A DNA stretch of 64,000 bases from Fredinandcohnia humi. GTDB lineage: Bacteria > Bacillota > Bacilli > Bacillales > Bacillaceae_L. The stretch lies in NCBI RefSeq assembly GCF_001439915.1, contig NZ_LMBW01000001.1:6373-70372 (forward strand), read 5' to 3'. Under the pieces are notes generated by a model, which worked only from the letters and a program-made list of their open reading frames with translations, was not told the origin of the DNA and did not search any database. Below are positions 1-8,790 of this stretch, in pieces. A program made the position numbers and the translations under genes. The first letter of the stretch is position 1, and every line of letters starts with the position of its first letter.

Positions 1-25
1 CACCGGACTTTTTGAACATCCTCTT

Positions 26-1117
26 CTATAAAAAACTAAACAGGAGAATGATTGCAAGTGGTACGATGATAATCAGATAGCCAATCGGGTTCCCGAAGTT
101 GATCGTCATCCCTACACCAAAGCGTTTTTCAACAAAGATGGATGGATCCTTTCTGTTGACATAAAAGAGTCCACCGATCCAATGCGCATCATCGTCATAA
201 TCTCTTATTCCTGTAGTGGCTTCATCCATGTTCCTTTTATCTGAACGTCCAACTTTTATCGCAAAAGCAATGGTAGAAACTAAAGTTAGGAGAAGGAAAA
301 TGATTGGGACCGCCATTACGATTGTTCCATCGACGATATCAGGATGAATCGTTCTTAATTGGAAGAAACTGAACATCCCTGTTAATAAAATGGTCGTTAA
401 AAACAGTAGCCAACTTGTATATTTCCGTAAAGTGAGCTGTCTTAATCGTGAAGCATTGGTTGCTGTTGCACTTAATTTAATCCCTGACTTTTTTGTGCTT
501 ACAACAATAGCCAAGAACATTGCTTGCATAACGAAAAGCATAAGTAGCGATGAAATGGCTGAGATTGGTGTTTTTGGAGTAAAGGCATCTGCTTCCCCGT
601 TAGCTCCCCAGTGAGTTGGAATCTTTGTTGGAAGAAGATCGTATAGTGCCATTGTATACCCAATCATACCGACTGTGATGACCATTGGTACTAAAAACAC
701 GTACCACGGAAGCATTTCATCTTTAGCACGAGCCGACAAGTCCGCGATTTGTACCTGCTTTTCATTTTCTCCCCATTTCATTTTCTTTTTTAACTGAAGT
801 GTTTTTCCGTGAAAATAAAAATAGAGGGTAAAGCTGAAAAGAATGATGGCAAACTGAATAATGGTTCCGATTAGAACAGTCTGTTCTTCAGACGGGCCAA
901 TGGTTAGTGCCCACACAACGTATCCTGCCAAAGCCACAATTGATAAAAGGGATACGAGTAGGGCATATTTCTTTTTATAAGAAGAAAGTCTTTCATCTTT
1001 GATCTTTTTTTCTGGAACCGTAATCCCAAAGATCACCGTGCGTTTCACAAGAAAAGGAACTGCGGTTTGAATCCCGGCTAAAATGACCGCGATAATGAGA
1101 AAGATAGCTAAAGTCAT
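26..1117 (-). CDS. DUF1648/DUF5808 multi-TM membrane protein
   Basis: A 363-residue polytopic membrane protein of unknown function. Several hydrophobic segments are visible, beginning with an N-terminal helix. The mid-protein motif IPTHWGANGEADAF matches the P-x-H-W-x-x-x-G-x-x-D signature of DUF1648 (SdpI-like family), and the C-terminal stretch around VNRKDPSIFVEKRFG resembles DUF5808. The ATG has an AGGAGG at 1125-1130 that overlaps the stop codon of the upstream GntR gene, so the two are translationally close and almost certainly one operon. By analogy with GntR/YtrA-linked membrane proteins it may respond to envelope stress, but that is inference. Confidence 0.75.
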   Translation of the reverse strand: MTLAIFLIIAVILAGIQTAVPFLVKRTVIFGITVPEKKIKDERLSSYKKKYALLVSLLSIVALAGYVVWALTIGPSEEQTVLIGTIIQFAIILFSFTLYFYFHGKTLQLKKKMKWGENEKQVQIADLSARAKDEMLPWYVFLVPMVITVGMIGYTMALYDLLPTKIPTHWGANGEADAFTPKTPISAISSLLMLFVMQAMFLAIVVSTKKSGIKLSATATNASRLRQLTLRKYTSWLLFLTTILLTGMFSFFQLRTIHPDIVDGTIVMAVPIIFLLLTLVSTIAFAIKVGRSDKRNMDEATTGIRDYDDDAHWIGGLFYVNRKDPSIFVEKRFGVGMTINFGNPIGYLIIIVPLAIILLFSFL

Positions 1118-1129
1118 AATGATGCCTCC

Positions 1130-1513
1130 TTAATTGTTGAGCTTTTTAAAATTCATAATAATAGAAGAAACTAATTCTTTAATTTGTTCATTCGACATAC
1201 CGACAACAAGCGATTCCGCAATGAGTAATTGATAGTCATCCTTTAACCGTTCAAGGGAAGATTCGTTAAAATCCTGTGGGGAAGAGATAACCGCTCCGGA
1301 CTTTGGAACGATTCGGATCATGCCTTTTTTCTCTAACTGGTGATAGCTTTTGTTGACAGTGTGCATGTTGATTCCAAGGTCTGCAGCAAAAGTCCTTACA
1401 GAAGGTAGAGATTCACCTTGTTGAATGGATCCTCTAGCAATTCCTACAATGATTTGATTCGTGATTTGTTGGTAAATGGGAATATCGGATTCAGGCTCAA
1501 TTTGAATAATCAT
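1130..1513 (-). CDS. GntR family regulator, YtrA/YhcF type
   Basis: A 127-residue regulator. The N-terminal winged-helix domain (PIYQQITNQI, GESLPSVRTFAADLGIN, TVNKSYHQLEKKG) is typical of GntR proteins. The C-terminal part is only a short helical tail, as in the YtrA subfamily, whose members usually control an adjacent membrane protein or ABC transporter. I place the start at the ATG at 1513 because GGAGGG lies 7 nt upstream; an upstream in-frame TTG at 1528 has no ribosome binding site. It is first in an operon with the DUF1648 protein and probably autoregulates it. Confidence 0.85.
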   Translation of the reverse strand: MIIQIEPESDIPIYQQITNQIIVGIARGSIQQGESLPSVRTFAADLGINMHTVNKSYHQLEKKGMIRIVPKSGAVISSPQDFNESSLERLKDDYQLLIAESLVVGMSNEQIKELVSSIIMNFKKLNN

Positions 1514-1651
1514 TTTTGATCCCTCCAATCTGTTATATACGTATTATAACACATTTGTTCTATATTATCTATAACAAAAACTTTGATAACGAATAATTTC
1601 TTGACGCATCAGAAAATCACTGTTAAAATTTCTTAATTATATTAAAATAGT

Positions 1652-1722
1652 ATTTTGTATATGGTCGGGAATATGGCTCGATCGTTTCTACCAAGCTACC
1701 GTAAAAAGCTTGACTACAAATG
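1652..1722 (+). ncRNA. Purine riboswitch aptamer, guanine/hypoxanthine class
   Basis: The three-way junction can be read directly. P1 pairs TTTGTA (1654-1659) with TACAAA (1715-1720). P2 ends in the loop AATATGG, J2/3 is GTTTCTACC, P3 is the AAGCT/AGCTT stem with loop CCGTAAA, and J3/1 is GACTA. The specificity pyrimidine (position 74 in xpt numbering) is C, at 1714, which predicts guanine or hypoxanthine rather than adenine. It precedes a purine permease. Confidence 0.95.
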
Positions 1723-1768
1723 GTTTTATAGGGATATTTCAAGGATCCTTGTTTTTCCCTTTGTACAT

Positions 1769-1806
1769 GCTTTGGTAGATAAAACTATCAAAGCTTTTTT
1801 ATTTTG
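1769..1806 (+). terminator. Riboswitch-controlled intrinsic terminator
   Basis: The stem GCTTTGGTAG (1769-1778) pairs with CTATCAAAGC (1785-1794) around a 6-nt loop and runs into TTTTTTATTTT. It lies between the guanine aptamer and the permease start, the normal place for a ligand-stabilised OFF terminator. Confidence 0.85.
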
Positions 1807-1842
1807 AAAAATAAATCACATCAAAATGGGGAATATAGGAAT

Positions 1843-3135
1843 ATGAAAAATTATTTTGATTTTAGTACACGCCAAACATCATATAAGCAGGAATTCATAG
1901 GTGGGTTAACGACATTTCTATCGATGGCCTACATCCTTGTTGTTAATCCAATCGTATTAAGTGAATCCGGGATGGACAAGGGTGCCGTTTTTACCGCAAC
2001 AGCTATTACCATCATTCTTGGCTCGTTGCTGATTGGTATACTTTCTAATTATCCAATTGGGATCGCCCCAAGTATGGGTCTAAATTCATTTTTTACATAT
2101 TCAGTTGTGATCGGGATGGGAATTCCTTGGCAGACGGCATTAACGGGAGTTTTCGTAGCAGGTATTTTATTTGTTATTTTAAGTGTGTTAAAAGTGCGTG
2201 AAAAAATTATTAATGTCATACCACAGGATTTGAAGTATGCAATTGCGGGTGGAATTGGTTTCTTCGTAGCTTTTATCGGATTAAAAAATGCAAAAATTAT
2301 TGTTGGGAACGATGCAACCTTTGTATCGCTTGGAGATTTCACATCTGGTGCTACTGTGCTTGCTTTGTTTGGGTTCATTATTACCTCGGTTATGTTAGTA
2401 AGAGGAATTCGTGGCGGCATATTCTACGGAATGGTCATATCCTCTATTGTCGGGATGATTTTTGGTATCATTAACAGGCCGACCAGTATTATCGGTAAAA
2501 TACCAAGTATTGAACCAACATTTGGTGTGGTTTTTTCGGAGCTTCCAAATGTGTTTACACCCGATTTAATTATTGTTATTTTCACATTCTTATTTGTAGG
2601 ATTCTTTGATACAGCGGGAACATTGATTGCGGTAGCGAGTCAAGCCGGAATTTTAAAGGATAATAAAATTCCAAATGCAGGACCTGCACTCTTATCGGAT
2701 GCTTCCGCAACTGTTGTCGGCTCCATTTTGGGGACTTCTCCAACGGCTTCTCTGATTGAATCAACAGCAGGTATTGCCGCCGGTGCACGAACAGGTTTTT
2801 CATCCATCATCATATCCGGATTTTTCTTTTTGGCTCTTTTTTTCTCGCCGCTTCTCTCTGTCGTTACATCAGAAATCACAGCCCCAGCGCTTATTATCGT
2901 GGGTGCGATGATGGTTGCAGAAGTTCGGCATATTGACTGGACAAAGCTAGATGTTGCCATACCGGCATTTACAACGATTATTATGATGCCATTAACATTC
3001 AGTGTCGCAACAGGGATTGCCTTAGGATTTATTATGTACCCTGTTACGATGGTCGCATTGGGAAGACATAAAGAAGTACATCCCATTATGTATGTTCTCT
3101 TTGCCACATTTATTGTTTATTTTATTTATGTGTAA
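1843..3135 (+). CDS. pbuG: NCS2 guanine/hypoxanthine permease, PbuG-like
   Basis: A 430-residue permease of the AzgA/PbuG branch of the NCS2 family; by family it imports guanine and hypoxanthine across the membrane. Family signatures include GGLTTFLSMAYILVVNP near the N-terminus, APSMGLNSFF, FFDTAGTLIAVASQAG and LIIVGAMMVAEV, with about 12-14 membrane segments. Length matches B. subtilis PbuG/PbuO (about 430-440). The ATG at 1843 opens MKNYFDFSTRQ; an upstream TTG at 1804 lies inside the terminator and is unlikely. The guanine-class riboswitch upstream supports the substrate. PbuO is the alternative name. Confidence 0.9.
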   Translation: MKNYFDFSTRQTSYKQEFIGGLTTFLSMAYILVVNPIVLSESGMDKGAVFTATAITIILGSLLIGILSNYPIGIAPSMGLNSFFTYSVVIGMGIPWQTALTGVFVAGILFVILSVLKVREKIINVIPQDLKYAIAGGIGFFVAFIGLKNAKIIVGNDATFVSLGDFTSGATVLALFGFIITSVMLVRGIRGGIFYGMVISSIVGMIFGIINRPTSIIGKIPSIEPTFGVVFSELPNVFTPDLIIVIFTFLFVGFFDTAGTLIAVASQAGILKDNKIPNAGPALLSDASATVVGSILGTSPTASLIESTAGIAAGARTGFSSIIISGFFFLALFFSPLLSVVTSEITAPALIIVGAMMVAEVRHIDWTKLDVAIPAFTTIIMMPLTFSVATGIALGFIMYPVTMVALGRHKEVHPIMYVLFATFIVYFIYV

Positions 3136-3139
3136 GGTT

Positions 3140-3184
3140 AACCCCTGTAAATGTTTTTCAACAACATTTATAGGGGTTTTTTGT
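3140..3184 (+). terminator. Intrinsic terminator after the purine permease
   Basis: AACCCCTGTAAATGTT pairs with AACATTTATAGGGGTT around a short loop, followed by a T-run. Confidence 0.85.
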
Positions 3185-3244
3185 TAAAATATTCTAGTAC
3201 ATACTAATATGGAATGCCAAAATTAGTCCTATGAGGGAGGTTTT

Positions 3245-3271
3245 GGGACGAGGGACCTGTCCCATTGTCCC
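3245..3271. repeat. Dispersed GGGAC/GTCCC palindrome, copy 1
   Basis: Nested GGGAC...GTCCC units (GGGACGAGGGACCTGTCCC then ATTGTCCC), related to copies at 13691, 23833, 28173, 29379, 31302/31334 and 33354. It lies immediately before the response regulator start codon. Confidence 0.7.
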
Positions 3272-3277
3272 GTTACT

Positions 3278-3967
3278 ATGAGAATTTTACTTGTTGAAGA
3301 TGATAAGACGATTGCATCAGGTTTGGATTATTCGTTGAAGCAAGATGAGTATGAAACGATAGTTTGTCATAATGCAGCAGATGCTATGAAAGTAATCAAG
3401 GAAAAAATAAATGGAATCGACTTGTGCCTTTTTGATTTATCGTTGCCGGACGGAAGTGGCTATGAGTTATGTGAGTTAGTGAAGAAGCAAAGTGATAAAC
3501 CTGTCATTTTTTTAACAGCACTGGATGACGAAGTGAATGTGGTAATGGGACTGGATATGGGTGCGGATGATTATATTACAAAGCCATTTCGCGTTCGTGA
3601 GCTTTTGTCACGCATTAAGTCTGTCCTTCGTAGGTATAACAAGCAAACTTCAGTCCAACTTAAGAACATAATTGATATAGATAATATCCGAATTAACACA
3701 TTGGAAGGTAAGGTTTTTAAAAATGGGGAGGAAGTTCTCCTGACGGCATTGGAGTACCGTCTATTTTTGATTTTCGCCAATCATATTGGTCAAGTCCTAA
3801 CGAGAACACAGCTGCTTGATCGAATCTGGGATGTAGCGGGTGATTTTGTGAATGATAACACGCTCACTGTCTATATCAAGAGATTAAGAGAGAAGCTTGA
3901 GGATGAACCCCAAAGGCCCAAAATCATTAAAACAATTCGTGGTATGGGCTATAAGGTTGGTGACTGA
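3278..3967 (+). CDS. OmpR/PhoB-family response regulator
   Basis: A 229-residue cytoplasmic regulator. The receiver domain has the acidic pocket (VEDD), phosphoacceptor Asp53 in LFDLSLPDG, T in FLTALDD and K in DYITKPF. The C-terminal winged-helix effector domain runs from about 125 to 229 (LTALEYRLFLIFANHIGQVLTR, TVYIKRLREKLE, IRGMGYK). It is followed directly by its kinase and an ABC exporter, an arrangement common in peptide-antibiotic sensing modules. The start codon lacks a close Shine-Dalgarno: GGGAGG sits near 3235-3241, separated by a palindromic repeat. Confidence 0.93.
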   Translation: MRILLVEDDKTIASGLDYSLKQDEYETIVCHNAADAMKVIKEKINGIDLCLFDLSLPDGSGYELCELVKKQSDKPVIFLTALDDEVNVVMGLDMGADDYITKPFRVRELLSRIKSVLRRYNKQTSVQLKNIIDIDNIRINTLEGKVFKNGEEVLLTALEYRLFLIFANHIGQVLTRTQLLDRIWDVAGDFVNDNTLTVYIKRLREKLEDEPQRPKIIKTIRGMGYKVGD

Positions 3968-3968
3968 C

Positions 3969-4973
3969 ATGCTGCGTAACCGGGAAATCCAGTTTTTTTT
4001 ACTTGTACTGATCACCATTTTGATAATTGCAACAGGAGTCGCCTATTTTTTATTTTCTGGACAAGTTGCACTCGTTATTTTTATCATATCGGTTTTACTA
4101 ATTGGATGCAGTTTGTTTTTTACAAAATGGAGATATCAAGAAATTGAAAAGCTTTCAGGCTACTTACGGAAGATAACAAGTGGTGATTATGCTCTGGACG
4201 TAAGAGATAACCATGAAGGTGAACTTAGTATTTTAAAAAGTGATATTTATAAAGTAACCTTAAAGCTGTCTGAACATAGTGCGCTTTTACAACAGGATAA
4301 GGTAAAGCTTACGAATGCAATCTCAGATATTTCCCATCAATTAAAAACACCACTCACTTCCATGATGGTTATGGCCGATTTATTGGGGGATGCGAAATTA
4401 AACGATTTAAAGCGGACTGAATTTACTAATAATATTCGTGTCCAGCTAGAACGAATTGAGTGGCTCGTGTCGTCATTATTGAAGCTCTCGAAAATTGATG
4501 CTGGAACTGTTCTGTTTAAAAAAGACATCGTTCATGTTTCCGAGTTGGTCGAGCGAGTGGTACAGCCAGTTCTTGTACCAATGGATATTAAACAACAAAA
4601 TCTTAAAGTGAACGGAGAAAAAGAGGTTTCTTTTATTGGTGATTTTAACTGGACAGCGGAGGCCCTTATTAATATTCTGAAAAATTGTATCGAGCACACA
4701 AAAGATGGCGGAGAAATAAAAATTTCATTCATCGAAAATGAGTTATACACCGAAATTATCATTTCGGACAATGGGAAAGGGATAGCCAAGGAAGATCTCC
4801 CTTATATATTTCAGCGTTTTTACAAGGGGAAAAATGCGGGTGAAGATAGCGTCGGAATTGGCCTTGCAATGGCCTATAGTATCATTAAAAGCCAACAAGG
4901 TGATATTGAAGTAAAAAGCAAAATCGGCCAAGGAACAGGTTTCTTTATTAAATTTTATAAACAGGTCATATAG
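3969..4973 (+). CDS. Short two-TM sensor histidine kinase
   Basis: A 334-residue kinase. Two membrane helices (about 9-27 and 34-51) are joined by a very short extracellular loop, as in intramembrane-sensing kinases that rely on a partner transporter. A HAMP-like linker follows. The H-box ISHQLKTPLT carries His123; the N-box is NILKNCIEHTKDGG, and G boxes are SDNGKGI and GIGLAMAYS. The ATG at 3969 is one base past the regulator stop codon, with an AAGG-rich ribosome site inside the regulator's end; longer upstream extensions overlap that gene and are unlikely. Confidence 0.92.
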   Translation: MLRNREIQFFLLVLITILIIATGVAYFLFSGQVALVIFIISVLLIGCSLFFTKWRYQEIEKLSGYLRKITSGDYALDVRDNHEGELSILKSDIYKVTLKLSEHSALLQQDKVKLTNAISDISHQLKTPLTSMMVMADLLGDAKLNDLKRTEFTNNIRVQLERIEWLVSSLLKLSKIDAGTVLFKKDIVHVSELVERVVQPVLVPMDIKQQNLKVNGEKEVSFIGDFNWTAEALINILKNCIEHTKDGGEIKISFIENELYTEIIISDNGKGIAKEDLPYIFQRFYKGKNAGEDSVGIGLAMAYSIIKSQQGDIEVKSKIGQGTGFFIKFYKQVI

Positions 4974-5015
4974 GAGGGATAGGTTACTCGTCGTCCAACT
5001 GAAAGTGAATAAATT

Positions 5016-5059
5016 GTCACTTTAGCAGTCACTTTAAAGTCATCTTAGGCAGATATACT
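5016..5059 (+). promoter_or_regulatory. Direct-repeat response-regulator box and -10 element
   Basis: Three near-identical 9-mers occur on one helical face: GTCACTTTA (5016-5024), GTCACTTTA (5028-5036) and GTCATCTTA (5039-5047), spaced 12 and 11 bp. They end 6 bp before TATACT (5054-5059). No good -35 is present. OmpR-family regulators typically bind such repeats and replace the -35 contact, so this is a likely activated promoter for the ABC genes. Confidence 0.6.
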
Positions 5060-5091
5060 TAACTCAATATCGAAATTATGGAGGTTACCCA

Positions 5092-5775
5092 ATGAATATA
5101 TTACAAATTGAAAATCTGTCTAAGGTATATGGAAAAGGTGAAACAGCTGTTAAGGCGCTTGATAATGTGTCTTTTTCAGTGAAAAAGGGAGAATTTGTAG
5201 CGATTATCGGGCCTTCCGGGTCGGGTAAATCGACACTATTACACCTGCTTGGTGGTGTAGATCGCCCATCTAGTGGCAAGGTTCTAATCGATAACACGGA
5301 TATTTATGATCTGAATGAAACACAATTAGCGATTTTTAGAAGAAGACAAATAGGATTAATTTATCAGTTTTATAACCTAATCCCTATTTTAACGGTGGAA
5401 GAAAACATAACACTGCCGATGTTATTAGATGAACATAAGGTGGATCCCAAACAGCTTGCAGATGTTGTGAAGATTCTAGGCTTAGAAAAACGCTTAAATC
5501 ATCTGCCAAACCAACTATCTGGCGGTCAACAACAGAGGGTATCCATCGGGCGTGCACTGATTAGTAATCCAGCGATTATGCTAGCCGATGAGCCGACCGG
5601 TAACTTAGATAGTAAGAATAGCGGCGAAATCATTGAGCTTTTAAAAATGTTCAATAAAACCCATAATCAAACTCTTCTTGTCATTACCCATGATGAGCGA
5701 ATTGCTCTTCAAGCAGACCGTGTCATTTCAATTGAAGATGGAAGGATTGCTAAGGATGAGGTGATTCGTCCATGA
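5092..5775 (+). CDS. ABC exporter ATPase, MacB/LolD/BceA type
   Basis: A 227-residue nucleotide-binding subunit. The Walker A is GPSGSGKST (40-48), the signature LSGGQQQR (about 142-149), Walker B IMLADEP (162-168) and the switch histidine in VITHDE. Length and motifs fit the MacB/LolD/BceA family that pairs with FtsX-type permeases. GGAGG lies upstream of the ATG. The stop overlaps the permease start by 4 nt (ATGA), indicating translational coupling. With the upstream kinase pair, a role in efflux or detoxification of a cell-envelope-active compound is likely; the substrate is unknown. Confidence 0.93.
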   Translation: MNILQIENLSKVYGKGETAVKALDNVSFSVKKGEFVAIIGPSGSGKSTLLHLLGGVDRPSSGKVLIDNTDIYDLNETQLAIFRRRQIGLIYQFYNLIPILTVEENITLPMLLDEHKVDPKQLADVVKILGLEKRLNHLPNQLSGGQQQRVSIGRALISNPAIMLADEPTGNLDSKNSGEIIELLKMFNKTHNQTLLVITHDERIALQADRVISIEDGRIAKDEVIRP

Positions 5776-8357
5776 ATATCATCAACAAACTGACGATTCG
5801 ACATCTGAAGGAAAATAAACGAAGAACGCTCGTTACAATGATTGGTGTTATTATCTCAGTTGCGATGATAACAGCCGTTGCAACACTGGGTGTTTCATTT
5901 TTAAACCTGATCATTAGGGATGATATTGCGGCTAATGGAGAGTGGCATGTCAAATACAAGGATGTTACTACCGAGCAAATACAGGCAATTGAAAAAGATA
6001 GTCAAACGGAGAAACTGATACTATCAAATGATCTTGGTTATGCAGCACTAGAAGGCTCTGAAAATAATAATAAACCCTATTTATTTTTAAAAGAATATAA
6101 CACAGTTGGGTTTCAACAGTTTCCAATCGAGTTGGCAGAAGGGCGTCTTCCTTTTGCGGATAATGAAGTTGTCATATCAGAAGAGATTGCCGCCAATGCA
6201 AAAGTGAAGTACCACATAGGGGACCAACTGAAGGTAGAGGTTGGTAAAAGGTTTTTAGAAGGAGTAGAGGAACCACTCAATCAAACTGTGCCATTTAACA
6301 GGGGAGGGCTAATTGAAGAACTCAAAGTCGGGTCCACAGAAACCTTTACAATCGTAGGGATAATCAAACGGCCAAGATGGGAGCCAACATGGTCACCAGG
6401 TTATACGGTTATTAAGTATGTGGATGAAAACTCATTGAACACAGCCAGTACAGTAGACGCGGTTGTCGTGTTAAAAAAGGTGAAAGGCTCGTTATATAAA
6501 CATTCGGAAAAACTTGCTGAACAAAATGGAATCAAATCCATTTCATATAATGATGATTTATTGCGATATTATGGGGTAACTGATAATGATAGCCTACGTA
6601 TGACCTTGTTTTCATTAGCAGGAATTATCATGGCGGTTATTATTATCGGATCGGTTGCATTAATCTATAATGCTTTTGCTATCAGTGTATCTGAGCGATC
6701 TAGACACTTGGGAATGCTATCAAGTGTGGGGGCAACGAAAAAGCAAAAGCGCAACTCTGTTTTTTTTGAAGGTGTTGTAGTTGGTGCGATTAGTATTCCA
6801 ATCGGCATTCTTTCAGGTTTAGTGGGAATTGGGATTACCTTCTCATTTATTAATTCCTTTCTCAGTGGTGCCCTTAATGTTACTGAAAAACTTAAGGTAA
6901 TCGTTACGCCGGCCTCGCTTTTGGTGGCATGTGTGGTCTCGATTGTGACAATTTTCATTTCAACCTATCTACCAGCGAAAAGGGCATCAAAGGTTTCTGC
7001 AATTGATGCAATTCGCCAAACTCAGGATGTTAAATTATCGAGCAAAGCAGTGAAGACCTCAAAATTTGTTCGAAGCATTTTTGGAATTGAAGCTGAAATT
7101 GGCCTAAAGAACCTAAAGAGGAATAAAAAGAGATATCAAGCTACAGTTTTTTCACTTGTGATCAGTATTGTCCTCTTTTTGACAGTCTCCTTTTTTACAG
7201 AAAATCTTAAAAAGTCCTTGGAATTATCACAAGAAGACATTAATTTTGATATTCAAGTGTTGAGTGATCAAATGGGGAAGGACGATTTGGTGCCACTAAC
7301 AAAGCTTAAGTTTGTAACAGAGACGAGTATCGTTCAAACTGCTTATTTAAGTGCTTGGGTAGAGAAGGACCAACTTCCAAATGAACTGCTAAAACAAGTA
7401 GAAAATGATCCATCTCTGCTAAAAGATGGTAAATATAATTATTACGTACGCTTACATGGTTTAGATAAGGAAAGTTTCAAGAATTACGCCGCAAAGGCGG
7501 GCACGAATTCTGGGCAATTAGAAAAAGCAGATACACCTGCTGCTATCATTATTGATAACATTACGTATCAGGATGGTGAAACAAGAAAATTTGTTGAGAC
7601 GAAATCAATCCAGACAAAAGTAGGGAACACGATTGATTTATTTACGATGAGCTTTGAAGAAGATGAAGAGCAACAATTCGTTAATAAAATAGAAATCGCC
7701 GCATTAACCAATCAGCTTCCAATGGGGGTTACCACGGGTAGACCTGGTGGATTAGATATGATTGTTTCAGAGGATGTATTTACTAAAATTGTTGCGGGTA
7801 ACGAGGCGATAGTAAGTGAAATCCAAACTGAATTATTCTTAAACAGCTCGGATCCAATGGCGACACAGAAAGAGTTAGATAAGGTTACAGATTCTAATAC
7901 GCATGTGTACAATGTCTATCAAAGACGACAAGAACAAGAGCAGTTGGTCTTACTCATGTCCGTCTTTACGTATGGATTTATCGCGTTGATTTCATTAATT
8001 TCGATTGCGAATATCTTTAACACAATCTCAACAAGCATTTCACTTCGGAAACGTGAATTCGCAATGTTGCGATCAGTGGGAATGACACCAAAAGGCTTCA
8101 ACAAAATGATCAATTATGAAAGTATTTTTTACGGTGTAAAGGCTTTACTATACGGTCTTCCGATTAGCCTGGCAGTCATGTACCTAATCTATTTGTCACT
8201 TGGGAATACGTTTGAATATGGATTTAATCTTCCGTGGATGAGCATAATATTTGTTGTCATCATTATCTTCATTATCGTAGGTGCCGCGATGCTGTATTCC
8301 ATCCAAAAAGTTAAAAAAGAAAATATAATAGAAGGTTTAAAACAGGAGAGTATTTAA
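5772..8357 (+). CDS. FtsX-like ABC permease, duplicated core (861 aa)
   Basis: An 861-residue membrane subunit. One helix lies near residues 20-42, three between about 278 and 400, one near 455-475 and three between about 727 and 845, giving two FtsX cores. Each first helix is followed by an extracellular domain of about 230-250 residues. The motifs ERSRHLGMLSSVGATKKQ and LRKREFAMLRSVGMTPKG are the coupling segments of the two cores. This differs from classical BceB permeases (about 650 residues, one large loop). It starts inside the end of the ATPase gene. Confidence 0.9.
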   Translation: MNIINKLTIRHLKENKRRTLVTMIGVIISVAMITAVATLGVSFLNLIIRDDIAANGEWHVKYKDVTTEQIQAIEKDSQTEKLILSNDLGYAALEGSENNNKPYLFLKEYNTVGFQQFPIELAEGRLPFADNEVVISEEIAANAKVKYHIGDQLKVEVGKRFLEGVEEPLNQTVPFNRGGLIEELKVGSTETFTIVGIIKRPRWEPTWSPGYTVIKYVDENSLNTASTVDAVVVLKKVKGSLYKHSEKLAEQNGIKSISYNDDLLRYYGVTDNDSLRMTLFSLAGIIMAVIIIGSVALIYNAFAISVSERSRHLGMLSSVGATKKQKRNSVFFEGVVVGAISIPIGILSGLVGIGITFSFINSFLSGALNVTEKLKVIVTPASLLVACVVSIVTIFISTYLPAKRASKVSAIDAIRQTQDVKLSSKAVKTSKFVRSIFGIEAEIGLKNLKRNKKRYQATVFSLVISIVLFLTVSFFTENLKKSLELSQEDINFDIQVLSDQMGKDDLVPLTKLKFVTETSIVQTAYLSAWVEKDQLPNELLKQVENDPSLLKDGKYNYYVRLHGLDKESFKNYAAKAGTNSGQLEKADTPAAIIIDNITYQDGETRKFVETKSIQTKVGNTIDLFTMSFEEDEEQQFVNKIEIAALTNQLPMGVTTGRPGGLDMIVSEDVFTKIVAGNEAIVSEIQTELFLNSSDPMATQKELDKVTDSNTHVYNVYQRRQEQEQLVLLMSVFTYGFIALISLISIANIFNTISTSISLRKREFAMLRSVGMTPKGFNKMINYESIFYGVKALLYGLPISLAVMYLIYLSLGNTFEYGFNLPWMSIIFVVIIIFIIVGAAMLYSIQKVKKENIIEGLKQESI

Positions 8358-8386
8358 AGGATAGAGCCCCCTCTCCCCTTTAAATA

Positions 8387-8421
8387 GGGCCTGACCACCA
8401 CTGTGGTCAGGCCTCTTTTTT
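8387..8421 (+). terminator. Terminator of the two-component/ABC operon
   Basis: GGCCTGACCAC pairs with GTGGTCAGGCC around a 4-nt loop, followed by TCTTTTTT. Confidence 0.9.
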
Positions 8422-8429
8422 GAAGTAGG

Positions 8430-8790
8430 GACGCAAAACCGTGGGTGGGGACGAAATATTTATGAGCAGACGCAAATAATCGTATGGCGACGCAAATCTG
8501 TTGAAACCGACGCAAATAATCGTGAGTCGACGCAAATCTGTTGGAATCGACGCAAATAATCGTGTGGCGACGCAAATATGTTGGAATCGACGCAAATAAT
8601 AGTGAGTCGACGCAAATATGTTGGAATTGATGCAAATAAATAGGAAACGACGCAAATATGCGGAAATCGACGCAAATAATCGTATGGCGACGCAAATCTG
8701 TTGGAAACCGACGTAAATCCGTGCGAACCAACGCAATTATGTTGTGAGTCGACGCAAATAAATTGGAACCGACGGAAATACGTGAGAATC
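8430..8790. repeat. 20-bp tandem array 1 (GACGCAAAT core, about 18 units)
   Basis: Units with core GACGCAAAT start at 8430, 8450, 8469 and then exactly every 20 bp to 8689, followed by 8710, 8730, 8751 and 8771 with decay at the edges. Spacers alternate between an A form (AATCGTGTGGC-like) and a B form (TGTTGGAATC-like), so the true repeat is 40 bp. No gene lies within; the minus strand has long open frames only as a by-product of the repeat. It fills the space between the ABC terminator and the mechanosensitive channel gene. Confidence 0.9.

Noticed and set aside
390-614. 74-codon plus-strand frame opposite the DUF1648 gene
   Set aside because: Antisense shadow with no start signal.
1804-1842. 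Upstream TTG start for the purine permease
   Set aside because: It lies at the T-run of the riboswitch terminator and lacks a ribosome site; the ATG at 1843 begins the family-typical N-terminus.
2049-3107. Minus-strand frames opposite the purine permease
   Set aside because: Shadows of a membrane-protein gene; no ribosome sites or family resemblance.
8430-8790. CRISPR array
   Set aside because: The conserved part is only 9 bp, spacers are 11 bp and of two recurring types, and no cas gene is near.
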